Under the pieces are notes generated by a model, which saw only the letters and a program-made list of their open reading frames with translations, was not told the origin of the DNA and did not search any database. Positions 16,378-24,207 of a DNA stretch of 64,000 nt are shown piece after piece. Within the stretch, counting starts at the first letter, position 1. Each line of letters opens with the position of its first letter. This stretch comes from Phormidium ambiguum IAM M-71 (GTDB lineage: Bacteria; Cyanobacteriota; Cyanobacteriia; Cyanobacteriales; Aerosakkonemataceae): contig NZ_MRCE01000013.1 in NCBI RefSeq assembly GCF_001904725.1, forward strand, positions 62,001-126,000, given 5' to 3'. The translations under genes were made by a program, and so were the position numbers.

Positions 16378-16746
16378 TTACCGATAAAACAAGTAACGAA
16401 ATCCAATGAGTAACAAAAAGATGCCGTAAAGCTTTTTCATTAAGGCGCTACTGATGTATGGTTGATTAGCAAATATTGCGCCGAACAAGTTACCAACTAC
16501 TAACCCAGCGGCAATTATTATTGCGTGTTTAATATTTAAGTTACCATTGCGGTAATAGACGATCGCACCTAAAAGACCGATCGGCAAAATTTGTGCTGCA
16601 ATAGATGTACCAGTAGCAAATTTTTGATCCATCCCCATTAATAACACCATTGCTGGCACCATAATTGCACCGCCACCAATGCCAAACATCCCACCCGCAA
16701 CACCAGCAGCTAAACCGATTAACAATAACTGAAATAGTACAGGCAT
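16378..16746 (-). CDS. TauE/SafE family membrane protein, half-length form
   Basis: The 122-residue hydrophobic protein begins LFQLLLIGLAAGVAGGMFGIGGGAIMVPAM, the conserved first repeat of the sulfite exporter TauE/SafE (DUF81) family. It has about four membrane segments, whereas typical members have about eight in 250 residues. The short form would have to work as a dimer of inverted or parallel halves, as seen in other duplicated transporters. No cut second half is visible downstream. Family substrates are sulfite, sulfoacetate or other organosulfur anions; none can be assigned here. It stands alone between repeats. Confidence 0.8.
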   Translation of the reverse strand: MPVLFQLLLIGLAAGVAGGMFGIGGGAIMVPAMVLLMGMDQKFATGTSIAAQILPIGLLGAIVYYRNGNLNIKHAIIIAAGLVVGNLFGAIFANQPYISSALMKKLYGIFLLLIGFRYLFYR

Positions 16747-16872
16747 AAAATCATTGAGAATTACTTAACAGATAGTAGAATAATTTCCTGTTATCAACAA
16801 GGTGTGACGGTTGAAACCGCAACTACATAAACCAAGTCCGCCTACACGCACTATAAGCTGTGAAGGGAGATT

Positions 16873-18519
16873 TTACCAACAAATTCTGGAAGGAAAATTT
16901 CCACCACTTTGTACAGAAATTGTCATGATTTCTGCTTCAATTAACCGAGTTTCTTTATTCTTAGAACCAGTACCCGAATTAACTGGATAAGCCGGAAAAC
17001 AAGCAGCACTTAAACTCAGTCTTAACTGATTTCCAGCAGTAATTTTTATACAAGTTGGTTGCAATTCAATTTTTACAGGTTGAGTTGATTGATTTGGTTG
17101 TACGCGCACATAACCTTGAGTAAAGTTGTAAACATTTCCATTACTTCGCACTTCTGATAAAACAGCAGATAAATCGAAACTTGGTTTATCTGCTCTACAA
17201 TAAATTTCTACAAATACATCTCCTACTATTAATAAATCTTCGGTTAAAGGTGCAGTTGTGTAGGTTAAAACATCTGTACGACAGTCGATCGCAGAACGCT
17301 CAAAAGCACCCGCAGGAAACGCTGCATGACCACCCAAAGCGGGTACAGGTCGCCAAGGGTCGTGAATGAAGGTGTCGGAGACTGAGGAAATTTCTGCGAT
17401 CGTTCCCCCCTCCCCGTTGCGGGTAGGGGTCGGGGGTGGGGTTAATTTCCCGGCATCTTCCCGCATACTTGCTAAACCGTTACTTTGCAAAAAATAGGAT
17501 GTTTTACTATTATTAGGCCAATGCTGAAAACATTTCCAGTGATTACTGCCCATTTCAAATAATGAGATAGATGGTTCATTGGTTATGCCTGTATCAATAC
17601 CTTTCAAAAAGCGATCGAACCAGCGAATTTGTAATTCATCAATAGGGTTTGCTGCTGCTAAACCATAATCTATTGAGCCAACTTTTCTTCCCCAAGGAAG
17701 ATGCGCCCAAGGGCCGATTAAAAGGTATTGTAAAAAGTGGCTACGCGATGCCATTTCCTTATATAAATTGACGGTTCCTCTCAGGAAAGTATCAAACCAA
17801 CCGCCAACGTGCAATATGGGTAAATCGATATTTTTTAAATAGGTTTTTGGTGAAAGTTTTTCCCAATATTCGTTAGGTCGATCGTGTTCTATCCATTCAT
17901 GATAAAAAGAGTCGGGAGCATATTTTTGTATTATTTCTGGATAGGCGGGTATTGTGTCAAATAATGGTAAGTTCCGCGAGGCGGCATAAAGAATTTGAAA
18001 TGCTTGTTCATCATTTTTTAATCGGGCGGTTTCGGCGGCAATTTGAATTGCCCAACTGAGATTAGCTTGTAAGCAAAATGCCCCTCCTTCATAAGCCCAA
18101 TCATGATATAAATCATAGCCAATCATTGCTGGACAAATTGTTTTTAAAGCAGGTGGTTTTTCGACTGCGGCATAAAGCTGTGTCATTCCTTGATAGGAAA
18201 AGCCATACATTCCCACTTTGCCATTACTTCCAGGTAATTGAGATGCCCAATTAACTGTATCAAAACCATCTGCTATTTCATGGGCAAAGAGTTTAAATTC
18301 TCCTTCGGAAGTGCCTCTTCCTCTGACATCTTGAATTACTACAATGTAGCCTTGTTGAGCATACCAAGTGGGGTGGGCGTAGACTACTGTAGAGGCGATC
18401 GATCTCCCGTAAGGTTGCCGCATTAATAATACAGGAAAACTCCCTTCAGCATCAGGGCGATAGACATCTGCATCTAACCTTACCCCATCTCTAGTAAACA
18501 TCGAAACGGTTTCTTTCAT
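16873..18519 (-). CDS. CocE/NonD family hydrolase (X-Pro dipeptidyl-peptidase/esterase, S15 type)
   Basis: From MKETVSMFTRDGVRLDADVY the protein is 548 residues. It has an alpha/beta-hydrolase core with nucleophile motif GFSYQG, a lid domain, an acid-site region DRFLKGIDTG and the catalytic histidine in GPWAHLPWG. The C-terminal beta jelly-roll (from about 370) is typical of S15/CocE enzymes. A 30-codon upstream extension exists in frame but is translated from a GGGGACT repeat block (SPQSPVPSPQSPVP), so I place the start at 18519. The enzyme cleaves ester or amide acyl bonds; the substrate is unknown. It is followed upstream by cupin and amidase genes on the same strand. Confidence 0.82.
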   Translation of the reverse strand: MKETVSMFTRDGVRLDADVYRPDAEGSFPVLLMRQPYGRSIASTVVYAHPTWYAQQGYIVVIQDVRGRGTSEGEFKLFAHEIADGFDTVNWASQLPGSNGKVGMYGFSYQGMTQLYAAVEKPPALKTICPAMIGYDLYHDWAYEGGAFCLQANLSWAIQIAAETARLKNDEQAFQILYAASRNLPLFDTIPAYPEIIQKYAPDSFYHEWIEHDRPNEYWEKLSPKTYLKNIDLPILHVGGWFDTFLRGTVNLYKEMASRSHFLQYLLIGPWAHLPWGRKVGSIDYGLAAANPIDELQIRWFDRFLKGIDTGITNEPSISLFEMGSNHWKCFQHWPNNSKTSYFLQSNGLASMREDAGKLTPPPTPTRNGEGGTIAEISSVSDTFIHDPWRPVPALGGHAAFPAGAFERSAIDCRTDVLTYTTAPLTEDLLIVGDVFVEIYCRADKPSFDLSAVLSEVRSNGNVYNFTQGYVRVQPNQSTQPVKIELQPTCIKITAGNQLRLSLSAACFPAYPVNSGTGSKNKETRLIEAEIMTISVQSGGNFPSRICW

Positions 18520-18522
18520 TTT

Positions 18523-18570
18523 GGGTACTGGGGATTGGGGACTGGGCACTGGGGACTGGGGGGAGGAGGT
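18523..18570. repeat. GGGGACT/GGGGATT tandem heptamer block
   Basis: Units such as ACTGGGG, ATTGGGG and ACTGGGC repeat from 18523 to 18570, directly upstream of the CocE gene. The complementary type (CCCAGTA) recurs at 58267-58307. The block creates an artificial in-frame N-terminal extension of the hydrolase. Confidence 0.75.
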
Positions 18571-18621
18571 AGTTGGATTGTGTTTCTCACCTGCTACCCC
18601 TGCCCACACTCCTCTGCCTTT

Positions 18622-19074
18622 TCAACAAGCAATTAACGAATCTGAACGACTCAAAACCTTAAAATCTTCTTCATCTAAATCTACGGGTGTACCGCTACGA
18701 ATTAGTTCGACAAAATCTTCATTAGGAACCATAAAGCACAAAGCATATAATCGTTCTTTTCCAGTATTTTCTATCAAATGAATTCCGGTTGGTGGCACGA
18801 GAATACTATCTCCCGCACGAATTGCAACTGTTTTTCCGTCACAAGTTGCTCTACCTTCTCCCTTAAGGACAAAAAACATTTCTACAGCTAAATTATGTCG
18901 ATTGGGAGGAGTTTTTCCCCCTATATCAAAAATTTCCACACATAAAGTCAAAGAAAAGTTAGCAGTTGTAGGATCGAATACGATCGCTAAACGATTAGTA
19001 TCATGAGGACTAATCCGAAAAGCTTGATAATCTCTAGGACACTTAATCACAGGAATTACGCAACGATTATCCAT
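18622..19074 (-). CDS. Cupin domain protein
   Basis: The protein (150 residues from MDNRCVIPVIKCP) contains a single cupin barrel: NRHNLAVEMFFVLKGEG as motif 1 and PPTGIHLIENTG as motif 2. The first motif has a His and Glu that could bind a metal. A longer frame starting at 19149 is open, but its first codons (MSDAPY) are the arm of a palindromic repeat. I prefer ATG at 19074, with AAGGA about 10 nt upstream; ATG at 19095 is possible. It sits between the amidase and the CocE hydrolase on the same strand, so it may be an accessory enzyme or isomerase of that pathway. Confidence 0.75.
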   Translation of the reverse strand: MDNRCVIPVIKCPRDYQAFRISPHDTNRLAIVFDPTTANFSLTLCVEIFDIGGKTPPNRHNLAVEMFFVLKGEGRATCDGKTVAIRAGDSILVPPTGIHLIENTGKERLYALCFMVPNEDFVELIRSGTPVDLDEEDFKVLSRSDSLIAC

Positions 19075-19131
19075 TTTCCTAAATTCCTTTGTCATGTGTG
19101 GTTTATTAATTATGATTTGATAATCAGAATT

Positions 19132-19196
19132 GTAGGGTGCGTCAGACATTATAATTTATTGAAATCATCAGGGTTTTAGCGTCTGACGCACCCTAC
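19132..19196. repeat. Perfect 16-bp inverted repeat, GTAGGGTGCGTCAGAC family
   Basis: GTAGGGTGCGTCAGAC at 19132-19147 pairs perfectly with GTCTGACGCACCCTAC at 19181-19196 across a 33-nt AT-rich spacer. It is the cleanest copy of the family seen at 12179 and 16289. It lies between the amidase and cupin genes and could form a transcript hairpin. Confidence 0.88.
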
Positions 19197-19275
19197 TGAT
19201 TGTGCCAGTTGCGAAAGTCCTGTTGATAATCAGTAATTGATAGTAGAAAAATTTTATCTACTTACCAACTACCCT

Positions 19276-20046
19276 TTACCCATTATTAATTGCTTTTAAG
19301 ATAGCTTGAGAATCTGTAACAAAACCAAAACATTGTTTCACATTGTAAAGAGTAGCTAACCAGCAGTACTCAGGAGAAGTAGTAGCAGTACAATCTTTCA
19401 CTAAAATGCAATCGTAACCTAAAAAATTAGCATCTTGTAACGTTGCCATTACACATTGGTCAGCATTTATTCCAGCAAATAACAAAGTAGTTTTACCTAA
19501 GTTACGTAAAATGCTATCCAATGGTGTATCCCAAAAACCGCTCATTCTGTACTTATCAATACAAATATCTTCTGGTTTTTGTTCTAATTCATCTACTACC
19601 GCAGCTGCCCAACTTCCTGCCATTAAAACTTTAGCGTTATTTTTCGGCAAAGGGTCGCCCAAACCTATAGCATCGCCTGTGGAATTGTAAACGTGGCGCA
19701 GTCCAGCACTAATATTTAATAAGTCGGGACGATTTCCCCAATTTAACCAAATTATCGGTACATTGACTTTTCTTAACTCTGGTAACAAGGTGTTCAAAGG
19801 GTTAATTGGAGTCCTTGCAGGGGAAACATCCACACCGATATGTGCTAACCAACCGTCTGGATGGCAAAAGTCATTTTGCATATCAATTACTAATATGATA
19901 GTTTTTGCTAAGTCAAGATGCAAAGTTTTTGTTTCTGTCGCTAAAGTGACAGATTTGGGTTCTAAAGGTGGACGGGTAATATCAGCTATTTCGGCATTAA
20001 CTGCCCAAGCATTAGGCGCTACACCCAAGTTACGGAGATTTTGCAT
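19276..20046 (-). CDS. Isochorismatase-family cysteine hydrolase (amidase type)
   Basis: The 256-residue protein has the catalytic triad of the family: Asp55 in VIDMQNDF, Lys165 in CIDKYRMSGF and Cys198 in AGINADQCVMATLQDA. A preceding cis-peptide-like AGIN turn is kept. The family covers nicotinamidase, biuret hydrolase, ureidoacrylate amidohydrolase and others. Residues 61-109 (PDGWLAHIGVD... NRPDLL) resemble biuret-hydrolase-type members, but only a tree can decide. It is the first gene of the minus-strand arm, divergent from an amidohydrolase, with a double palindrome between them. Confidence 0.85.
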   Translation of the reverse strand: MQNLRNLGVAPNAWAVNAEIADITRPPLEPKSVTLATETKTLHLDLAKTIILVIDMQNDFCHPDGWLAHIGVDVSPARTPINPLNTLLPELRKVNVPIIWLNWGNRPDLLNISAGLRHVYNSTGDAIGLGDPLPKNNAKVLMAGSWAAAVVDELEQKPEDICIDKYRMSGFWDTPLDSILRNLGKTTLLFAGINADQCVMATLQDANFLGYDCILVKDCTATTSPEYCWLATLYNVKQCFGFVTDSQAILKAINNG

Positions 20047-20100
20047 ATTTTGGTGCTAATTGTTGGTGTTTAGTTAGTTCGATGATAAAGTAAAACAAAT

Positions 20101-20141
20101 TTCACTGTTATAGTGAATACTGTTGACAGTTTTACTGTCAA
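20101..20141. promoter_or_regulatory. Double palindromic operator with overlapping promoter in the divergent region
   Basis: TTCACTgttatAGTGAA (20101-20117) and TTGACAGttttaCTGTCAA (20123-20141) are two perfect inverted repeats with 5-nt spacers, centred 23 bp apart (about two helical turns). The second contains TTGACA (20123-20128), which with CATAAA at 20146-20151 (17-nt spacer) makes a plausible promoter for the amidohydrolase. A dimeric regulator bound here would block or tune it. No regulator gene is adjacent. Confidence 0.65.
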
Positions 20142-20186
20142 AAATCATAAAACTTTCTAAATTCTTAATCTTTAAGGACAAATATT

Positions 20187-21611
20187 ATGGATTTTACTCT
20201 GCAACAAGCTTTAATTCCTGTAGACCAAGGTTATGAAACTGTAGATGTACAGGTGATGGGGGAAACCATTACAGCAATTTCTGCAAATTTAGAAGTTGTT
20301 GGCACGGCGGTTAATTGCCAAAATAAGTTATTGTTGCCTGGTTTTTTTAATGCCCATACACACTCTTCGGAAATGTGGCAACGCGGAGTTATTCCTCCTT
20401 TACCTTTGGAATTGTGGTTAGCAGAATTGTATGATTTTTCGCCTTTAGAGTTGTCAAAAGTTTATTTGAGTGCTTTGGGTACAGCGGTAGAAACTTTGTT
20501 AACAGGTGGTACTAGTGTTGTCGATCATTTAGTGCTAATACCTGGACAAGAAATTGAAACTATTGCGGCTGCGGTTAAGGCTTATAAAGAAGTAGGAATT
20601 CGCGCTTTTGTCGCGCCTCTAATTTGGGATCAACCTTTAATTTCAGGAATTCCAAATGGGGGAAACAAACAGGAAAATATCACCCAAGGACATTCTACTA
20701 GGGAAATTTTACAAATGTTGCAGGAGGCAATAGATAAGTTTCATCAACCCGAAGCAGGGATTTATATTTTAACTGCGCCAACCGGAATTCAATTATGTTC
20801 TGATGAATTATTTGTTGGGTGTGTGGAATTGAGCGATCGCTACAACCTTTGTCGTCATTCGCACCTGTTAGAAACCAAAGCACAACAATTACTAGCAGAA
20901 GAAAAATATGGTTGTAGTGCAGTAGAATATTTACACAAATTGGGTTATTTAAGCTCTCGTACTTCTCTAGCTCATTGCGTACATTTGACAGATGATGATA
21001 TTAAAATTTTAGCTGAAACTCAGTCAACAGTTGTTCATAATCCCCTTAGTAACCTACGTTTAGGTAGCGGTATTGCGCCAATTTTAAAATATCGGCAAGC
21101 AGGAGTTAATGTTTCTTTCGGTTGCGATGGTTCTTCCAGTAATGATTCCCAAGATTTACTGGAAGCAATTAAAATTGGTTCAATTCTACACAATGTTACC
21201 GATTTAGATTATCAACACTGGATTACTCCTCGTCAGTCTGTTGAAATGGCAGCTTTAGGCGGTGCTAAAGGTCTAAATATGGCAGATAATCTTGGTTCTT
21301 TGACAGTAGGGAAAAAAGCTGATTTAGTACTTTATGATTTAACTAATTTGTCTTTATTACCTCGGACCGATCCCATTGGTTTATTAATTTTAGGTCGTCC
21401 AAGTCAGGTTGTTGATAGTGTTTGGGTAAATGGGAAAAGAATTGTGGAAAATGGGAAAGTAACAACGATTGATGTTAATAATTTACAACAAGAATTATTC
21501 GCCAATAGTCACTGGACGACAAATCGAAAATCAAAAACTGTAAGTGAGTTTGAAGCACATTATCGCAAGGTTATGGGTTTGTCTGAAGGAGAAATCAAAG
21601 GTTATTCTTAA
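20187..21611 (+). CDS. Amidohydrolase-superfamily deaminase/hydrolase (Atz/Trz or chlorohydrolase type)
   Basis: The 474-residue protein shows the metal-dependent amidohydrolase fold. HTH at residues 57-59 (FFNAHTHSSEMW) supplies the first metal ligands, later histidines occur in RHSHLLET and LAHCVHLTDDDI, and the final acid is in GCDGSSSNDSQDL. The flanking beta-sandwich closes with GSLTVGKKADLVLYDL. Relatives deaminate or dehalogenate cyclic nitrogen compounds (guanine, S-adenosylhomocysteine, triazines). It is followed 24 nt later by an AtzH/HpxZ-like gene and is divergent from an amidase. A role in nitrogen salvage is inferred from this set. Confidence 0.85.
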   Translation: MDFTLQQALIPVDQGYETVDVQVMGETITAISANLEVVGTAVNCQNKLLLPGFFNAHTHSSEMWQRGVIPPLPLELWLAELYDFSPLELSKVYLSALGTAVETLLTGGTSVVDHLVLIPGQEIETIAAAVKAYKEVGIRAFVAPLIWDQPLISGIPNGGNKQENITQGHSTREILQMLQEAIDKFHQPEAGIYILTAPTGIQLCSDELFVGCVELSDRYNLCRHSHLLETKAQQLLAEEKYGCSAVEYLHKLGYLSSRTSLAHCVHLTDDDIKILAETQSTVVHNPLSNLRLGSGIAPILKYRQAGVNVSFGCDGSSSNDSQDLLEAIKIGSILHNVTDLDYQHWITPRQSVEMAALGGAKGLNMADNLGSLTVGKKADLVLYDLTNLSLLPRTDPIGLLILGRPSQVVDSVWVNGKRIVENGKVTTIDVNNLQQELFANSHWTTNRKSKTVSEFEAHYRKVMGLSEGEIKGYS

Positions 21612-21635
21612 AGAGGATTTGAAAACTTTAAAACA

Positions 21636-22019
21636 ATGGATATCAATATTCCTGAAGTAGTTGCTGAAGTTAGAGTAGAATTTGAACGTTACGAAAAAGC
21701 TTTAACTAGCAATGATGTTGTTGTACTCGATGAATTGTTTTGGCAAAGTCCGCAAACTTTACGCTTTGGAGTAACGGAAAATCTTTACGGTTATGATGAA
21801 ATTGCTAAATTTCGCAGTAGCCGTTCTACTGTTAATTTGGAGCGAGTTTTGCAAAATACTATTATTACCACTTACGGACGAGATTTTGCCACCGTAAATA
21901 CGGAATTTAAACGTCCGCCATCATCAGATAAAATTGGTAGGCAAAGTCAAACTTGGATGCGAACAAATGAAGGTTGGCGTGTTGTTTGTGCTCATGTTTC
22001 ATTTTTGATGACTTCCTGA
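21636..22019 (+). CDS. AtzH/HpxZ-like protein (DUF3225, NTF2-like fold)
   Basis: The 127-residue protein, with [40 protein letters not shown] and [12 protein letters not shown], matches the DUF3225/HpxZ family. These small NTF2-fold proteins occur with amidohydrolases in purine (hpx, oxalurate) and triazine (atz) catabolism. Placed 24 nt after the amidohydrolase, it is almost certainly cotranscribed. This pairing is the strongest hint that the neighbouring enzymes act on a ureide or ring-nitrogen compound. The reaction is not deducible here. Confidence 0.8.
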   Translation: MDINIPEVVAEVRVEFERYEKALTSNDVVVLDELFWQSPQTLRFGVTENLYGYDEIAKFRSSRSTVNLERVLQNTIITTYGRDFATVNTEFKRPPSSDKIGRQSQTWMRTNEGWRVVCAHVSFLMTS

Positions 22020-22056
22020 TTTACATATCCGCTACTTCGCAGAAGTTGTCGGGGAG

Positions 22057-22452
22057 CTAAGAAGCTTTGTTTAGATTCCTTTGCTGTAAAAATTCCGCAA
22101 AATCACATACTTCGGCTAATAAATTATCTGGTAAATCATCTAAAACTGTCGTTAAATATTTACGAATTCCCATAATTTCACGAGCAGGTTTAACTAATTT
22201 CAACTGATGAGGATAAACAGTTTCTACACCAATGGTTTCCATAAAAGATAATGGTTCATCTTGAATAGATGGAACAAAATCACCTCCTACTTCTGCCTTA
22301 ACCCACCCTCCAAATAACTCTACTAAATATGCTTCACCATTATTGAAAACTTCAACAATAACTCCATCTGTTCCTAAAGGCGCAATACCTCCATCTATAA
22401 GAGGAATTTCTTCAATTAATTTAACTGCATCGAATAATTTTAATTTACTCAT
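22057..22452 (-). CDS. DUF4926 domain protein with DUF2281-like tail
   Basis: The 131-residue protein has an N-terminal DUF4926-type SH3-like region (KLFDAVKLIEEIP, GTDGVIVEVFNNGEAYLVEL). Its C-terminal helix VLDDLPDNLLAEVCDFAEFLQQR resembles DUF2281. Such proteins often pair with DUF6883 proteins in cyanobacteria in toxin-antitoxin-like two-gene units. Its ATG overlaps the stop of the DUF6883 gene by 4 nt (ATGA), implying translational coupling. Activity as antitoxin is suspected, not shown. Confidence 0.72.
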   Translation of the reverse strand: MSKLKLFDAVKLIEEIPLIDGGIAPLGTDGVIVEVFNNGEAYLVELFGGWVKAEVGGDFVPSIQDEPLSFMETIGVETVYPHQLKLVKPAREIMGIRKYLTTVLDDLPDNLLAEVCDFAEFLQQRNLNKAS

Positions 22453-22793
22453 TGCTGTCTCCCAAATCTTTCTGGAACTGCGGTGACAAACCTAGCAATA
22501 TCCTCCTCAAATAAAACTATCCAACCCGTGCGAATTTGCCAACATACGCCAGACCTACCTGTAATTAAAATAACAGCTTGATAGCGATCGCCATAATTAT
22601 TCTGTCCTACTGGCTGTAGTAAGTCTAGCGAAACTTGGGCTAAAATTGCCTCTCTAATTTCCTCCGGTGACTCAAACCCCATTACTTCCTGCCAAAATTT
22701 CCGCTTATCTCCACCTACCCCTGGTTCAGCAGTACGAGTAAAAAGATATTGCGCCTTAGCAATAGGAAACTCAAAACTGTTGGGTACAGTCAT
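22449..22793 (-). CDS. DUF6883 domain protein
   Basis: The 114-residue protein (FPIAKAQYLFTRTAEPGVGGDKRKFWQEVMGF) shows the conserved pattern of DUF6883: start of a compact alpha/beta fold with K/Y residues, then TGRSGVCWQIRTGWIV. The function is unknown. It overlaps the LD-carboxypeptidase stop by 4 nt and the DUF4926 gene by 4 nt. The pair may be a small toxin-antitoxin-like module that joined the upstream operon. Confidence 0.72.
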   Translation of the reverse strand: MTVPNSFEFPIAKAQYLFTRTAEPGVGGDKRKFWQEVMGFESPEEIREAILAQVSLDLLQPVGQNNYGDRYQAVILITGRSGVCWQIRTGWIVLFEEDIARFVTAVPERFGRQQ

Positions 22794-23836
22794 TTACTTT
22801 CAGTAGCACTTTCTAACATTTGAATACTACCATTATTGGCATCAATTTCTACTTCTAATCCTATTGGCAAGGTGAATTTGTTGGGTATATGACCGATCGC
22901 TGCACCATACCAAGCAGGAATTTTTAATGGTTGAATATGGTCTTGTAAAACTTGCATTAATGTTAATGATTGTTCTGGTTTTTCGGGGTCGCATCTGGTA
23001 CATTGACCAAAAATGAAGCCGGAAATGCGATCGAGAATTCCCGCCAATTTTAACTGGGTCAACATTCGATCGACTCGATAAACTTCTTCACCAATTTCTT
23101 CCAAAAATAAGATGCTTCCTTGCCAATTTGGTAAGTAAGCGGAACCTACCATTGCTGACAAAACTGATAAATTCCCACCTATTAATTTACCTCGCGCTTT
23201 TCCCGGAGTAATTGTTTCTATTTGGATAGGTTTGGCATTAATATTTTCCCCAGTATTTACGGAATTTTGCATTGTAACAGCTTCTCCATTAAACAGAATT
23301 CGCTGTACATAATCTTTAGTAAATTGATTCCAAGTAGATGTCGCAACAGGCCCATGAAATGTGATAATTCCGCTAAGAGAATAAATTGCTAAAAGTAAGG
23401 AAGTAATATCACTATAACCAATAATAATTTTGGGATTTTTTCTGATTAATTGATAGTTTAGTAATGGCAAAATTCGATTACAACCCCAACCACCACGCAA
23501 AGTTAGAATGGCTTTAACTGATGGGTCAACAAACATTGCATTAATATCAGCAGCACGGTCAATATCTTTGCCAGCTAAGTAACCATATCTATCTAATATA
23601 TGCGCTCCCAATTTGTATTTTAATCCTATATCTGTCAGCGTTTCTTTAACTTCTTCTAAATCTGCTGAAGTTATGAAACTTGCCGGATTAACTAAGCCAA
23701 TTGTATCGCCAATTTTCAGGCTATGTGGCTTTAAAATTGGTTGGGAAAATGAGTTGGCTTGAGCAATTTTTGGTAGTTGACTAGTTAAAGTGGCGAGTCC
23801 CAAAACTTGCAGAATTTGGCGACGTGGGAAAATCAT
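22790..23836 (-). CDS. LD-carboxypeptidase (peptidase family S66)
   Basis: Starting at the ATG that overlaps the Lin0512 stop, the protein is 348 residues. It begins MIFPRRQILQVLGLATLTS, a twin-arginine-like or hydrophobic export signal. The S66 core shows GDTIGLVNPAS, RGGWGCNRILPLL and the nucleophile serine in IIIGYSDITS (Ser142 in this numbering), followed by the downstream domain with the Glu/His dyad. The family cleaves the L,D bond of muropeptide tetrapeptides in peptidoglycan recycling, or microcin-like acyl bonds (MccF). The signal suggests a periplasmic location, unusual for cytoplasmic LdcA. It is in a coupled chain with membrane-acylation genes. Confidence 0.83.
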   Translation of the reverse strand: MIFPRRQILQVLGLATLTSQLPKIAQANSFSQPILKPHSLKIGDTIGLVNPASFITSADLEEVKETLTDIGLKYKLGAHILDRYGYLAGKDIDRAADINAMFVDPSVKAILTLRGGWGCNRILPLLNYQLIRKNPKIIIGYSDITSLLLAIYSLSGIITFHGPVATSTWNQFTKDYVQRILFNGEAVTMQNSVNTGENINAKPIQIETITPGKARGKLIGGNLSVLSAMVGSAYLPNWQGSILFLEEIGEEVYRVDRMLTQLKLAGILDRISGFIFGQCTRCDPEKPEQSLTLMQVLQDHIQPLKIPAWYGAAIGHIPNKFTLPIGLEVEIDANNGSIQMLESATESK

Positions 23837-24207
23837 GTATCTACCCAAACTGTCACCGCCGCGACAGCAATTAACATCTCATCATTTTTATCATTGAGAG
23901 ATGCGATCGCTCTTCCTTCAACTACCATTCCCCCAGCTTCCAAAGTTAAAGTTTTTTGTCCAAAAGGTAGCACTGCTAAAACTTCTTCTTGGCGCACTTG
24001 TTCGGGGTAAGGAACAGCAACTTTTACCTCAACAATCATTTGATTTGGGTCGCTTAAACCTGCAACTTCCCAAACTCCGGGTAACGCATTGTGCGCGATC
24101 GCATTTCGTACCGCCCTAGCTGCTGCTACCGTTGGTTCTTGTCCGTGCTGATCTACACCCATTCCCATTTCAATAACTAAACGTTTTCTAGCCACTTTTT
24201 TCCTCAC
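23833..24207 (-). CDS. Lin0512 family protein
   Basis: The 124-residue protein has RKRLVIEMGMGVDQHGQEPTVAAARAVRNAI and later PGVWEVAGL, matching the Lin0512 family of small alpha/beta proteins of unknown function. Its stop overlaps the ATG of the S66 gene (ATGA). Its ATG directly follows the stop of the SGNH-like gene with no gap. A conserved MGxGxDQHGQ motif suggests ligand binding. There is no functional call beyond the family. Confidence 0.78.
   Translation of the reverse strand: MRKKVARKRLVIEMGMGVDQHGQEPTVAAARAVRNAIAHNALPGVWEVAGLSDPNQMIVEVKVAVPYPEQVRQEEVLAVLPFGQKTLTLEAGGMVVEGRAIASLNDKNDEMLIAVAAVTVWVDT

Noticed and set aside
20047-20186. NtcA (GTAN8TAC) site for nitrogen control of the amidohydrolase cluster
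   Set aside because: No matching spacing was found; the palindromes there have different arms.
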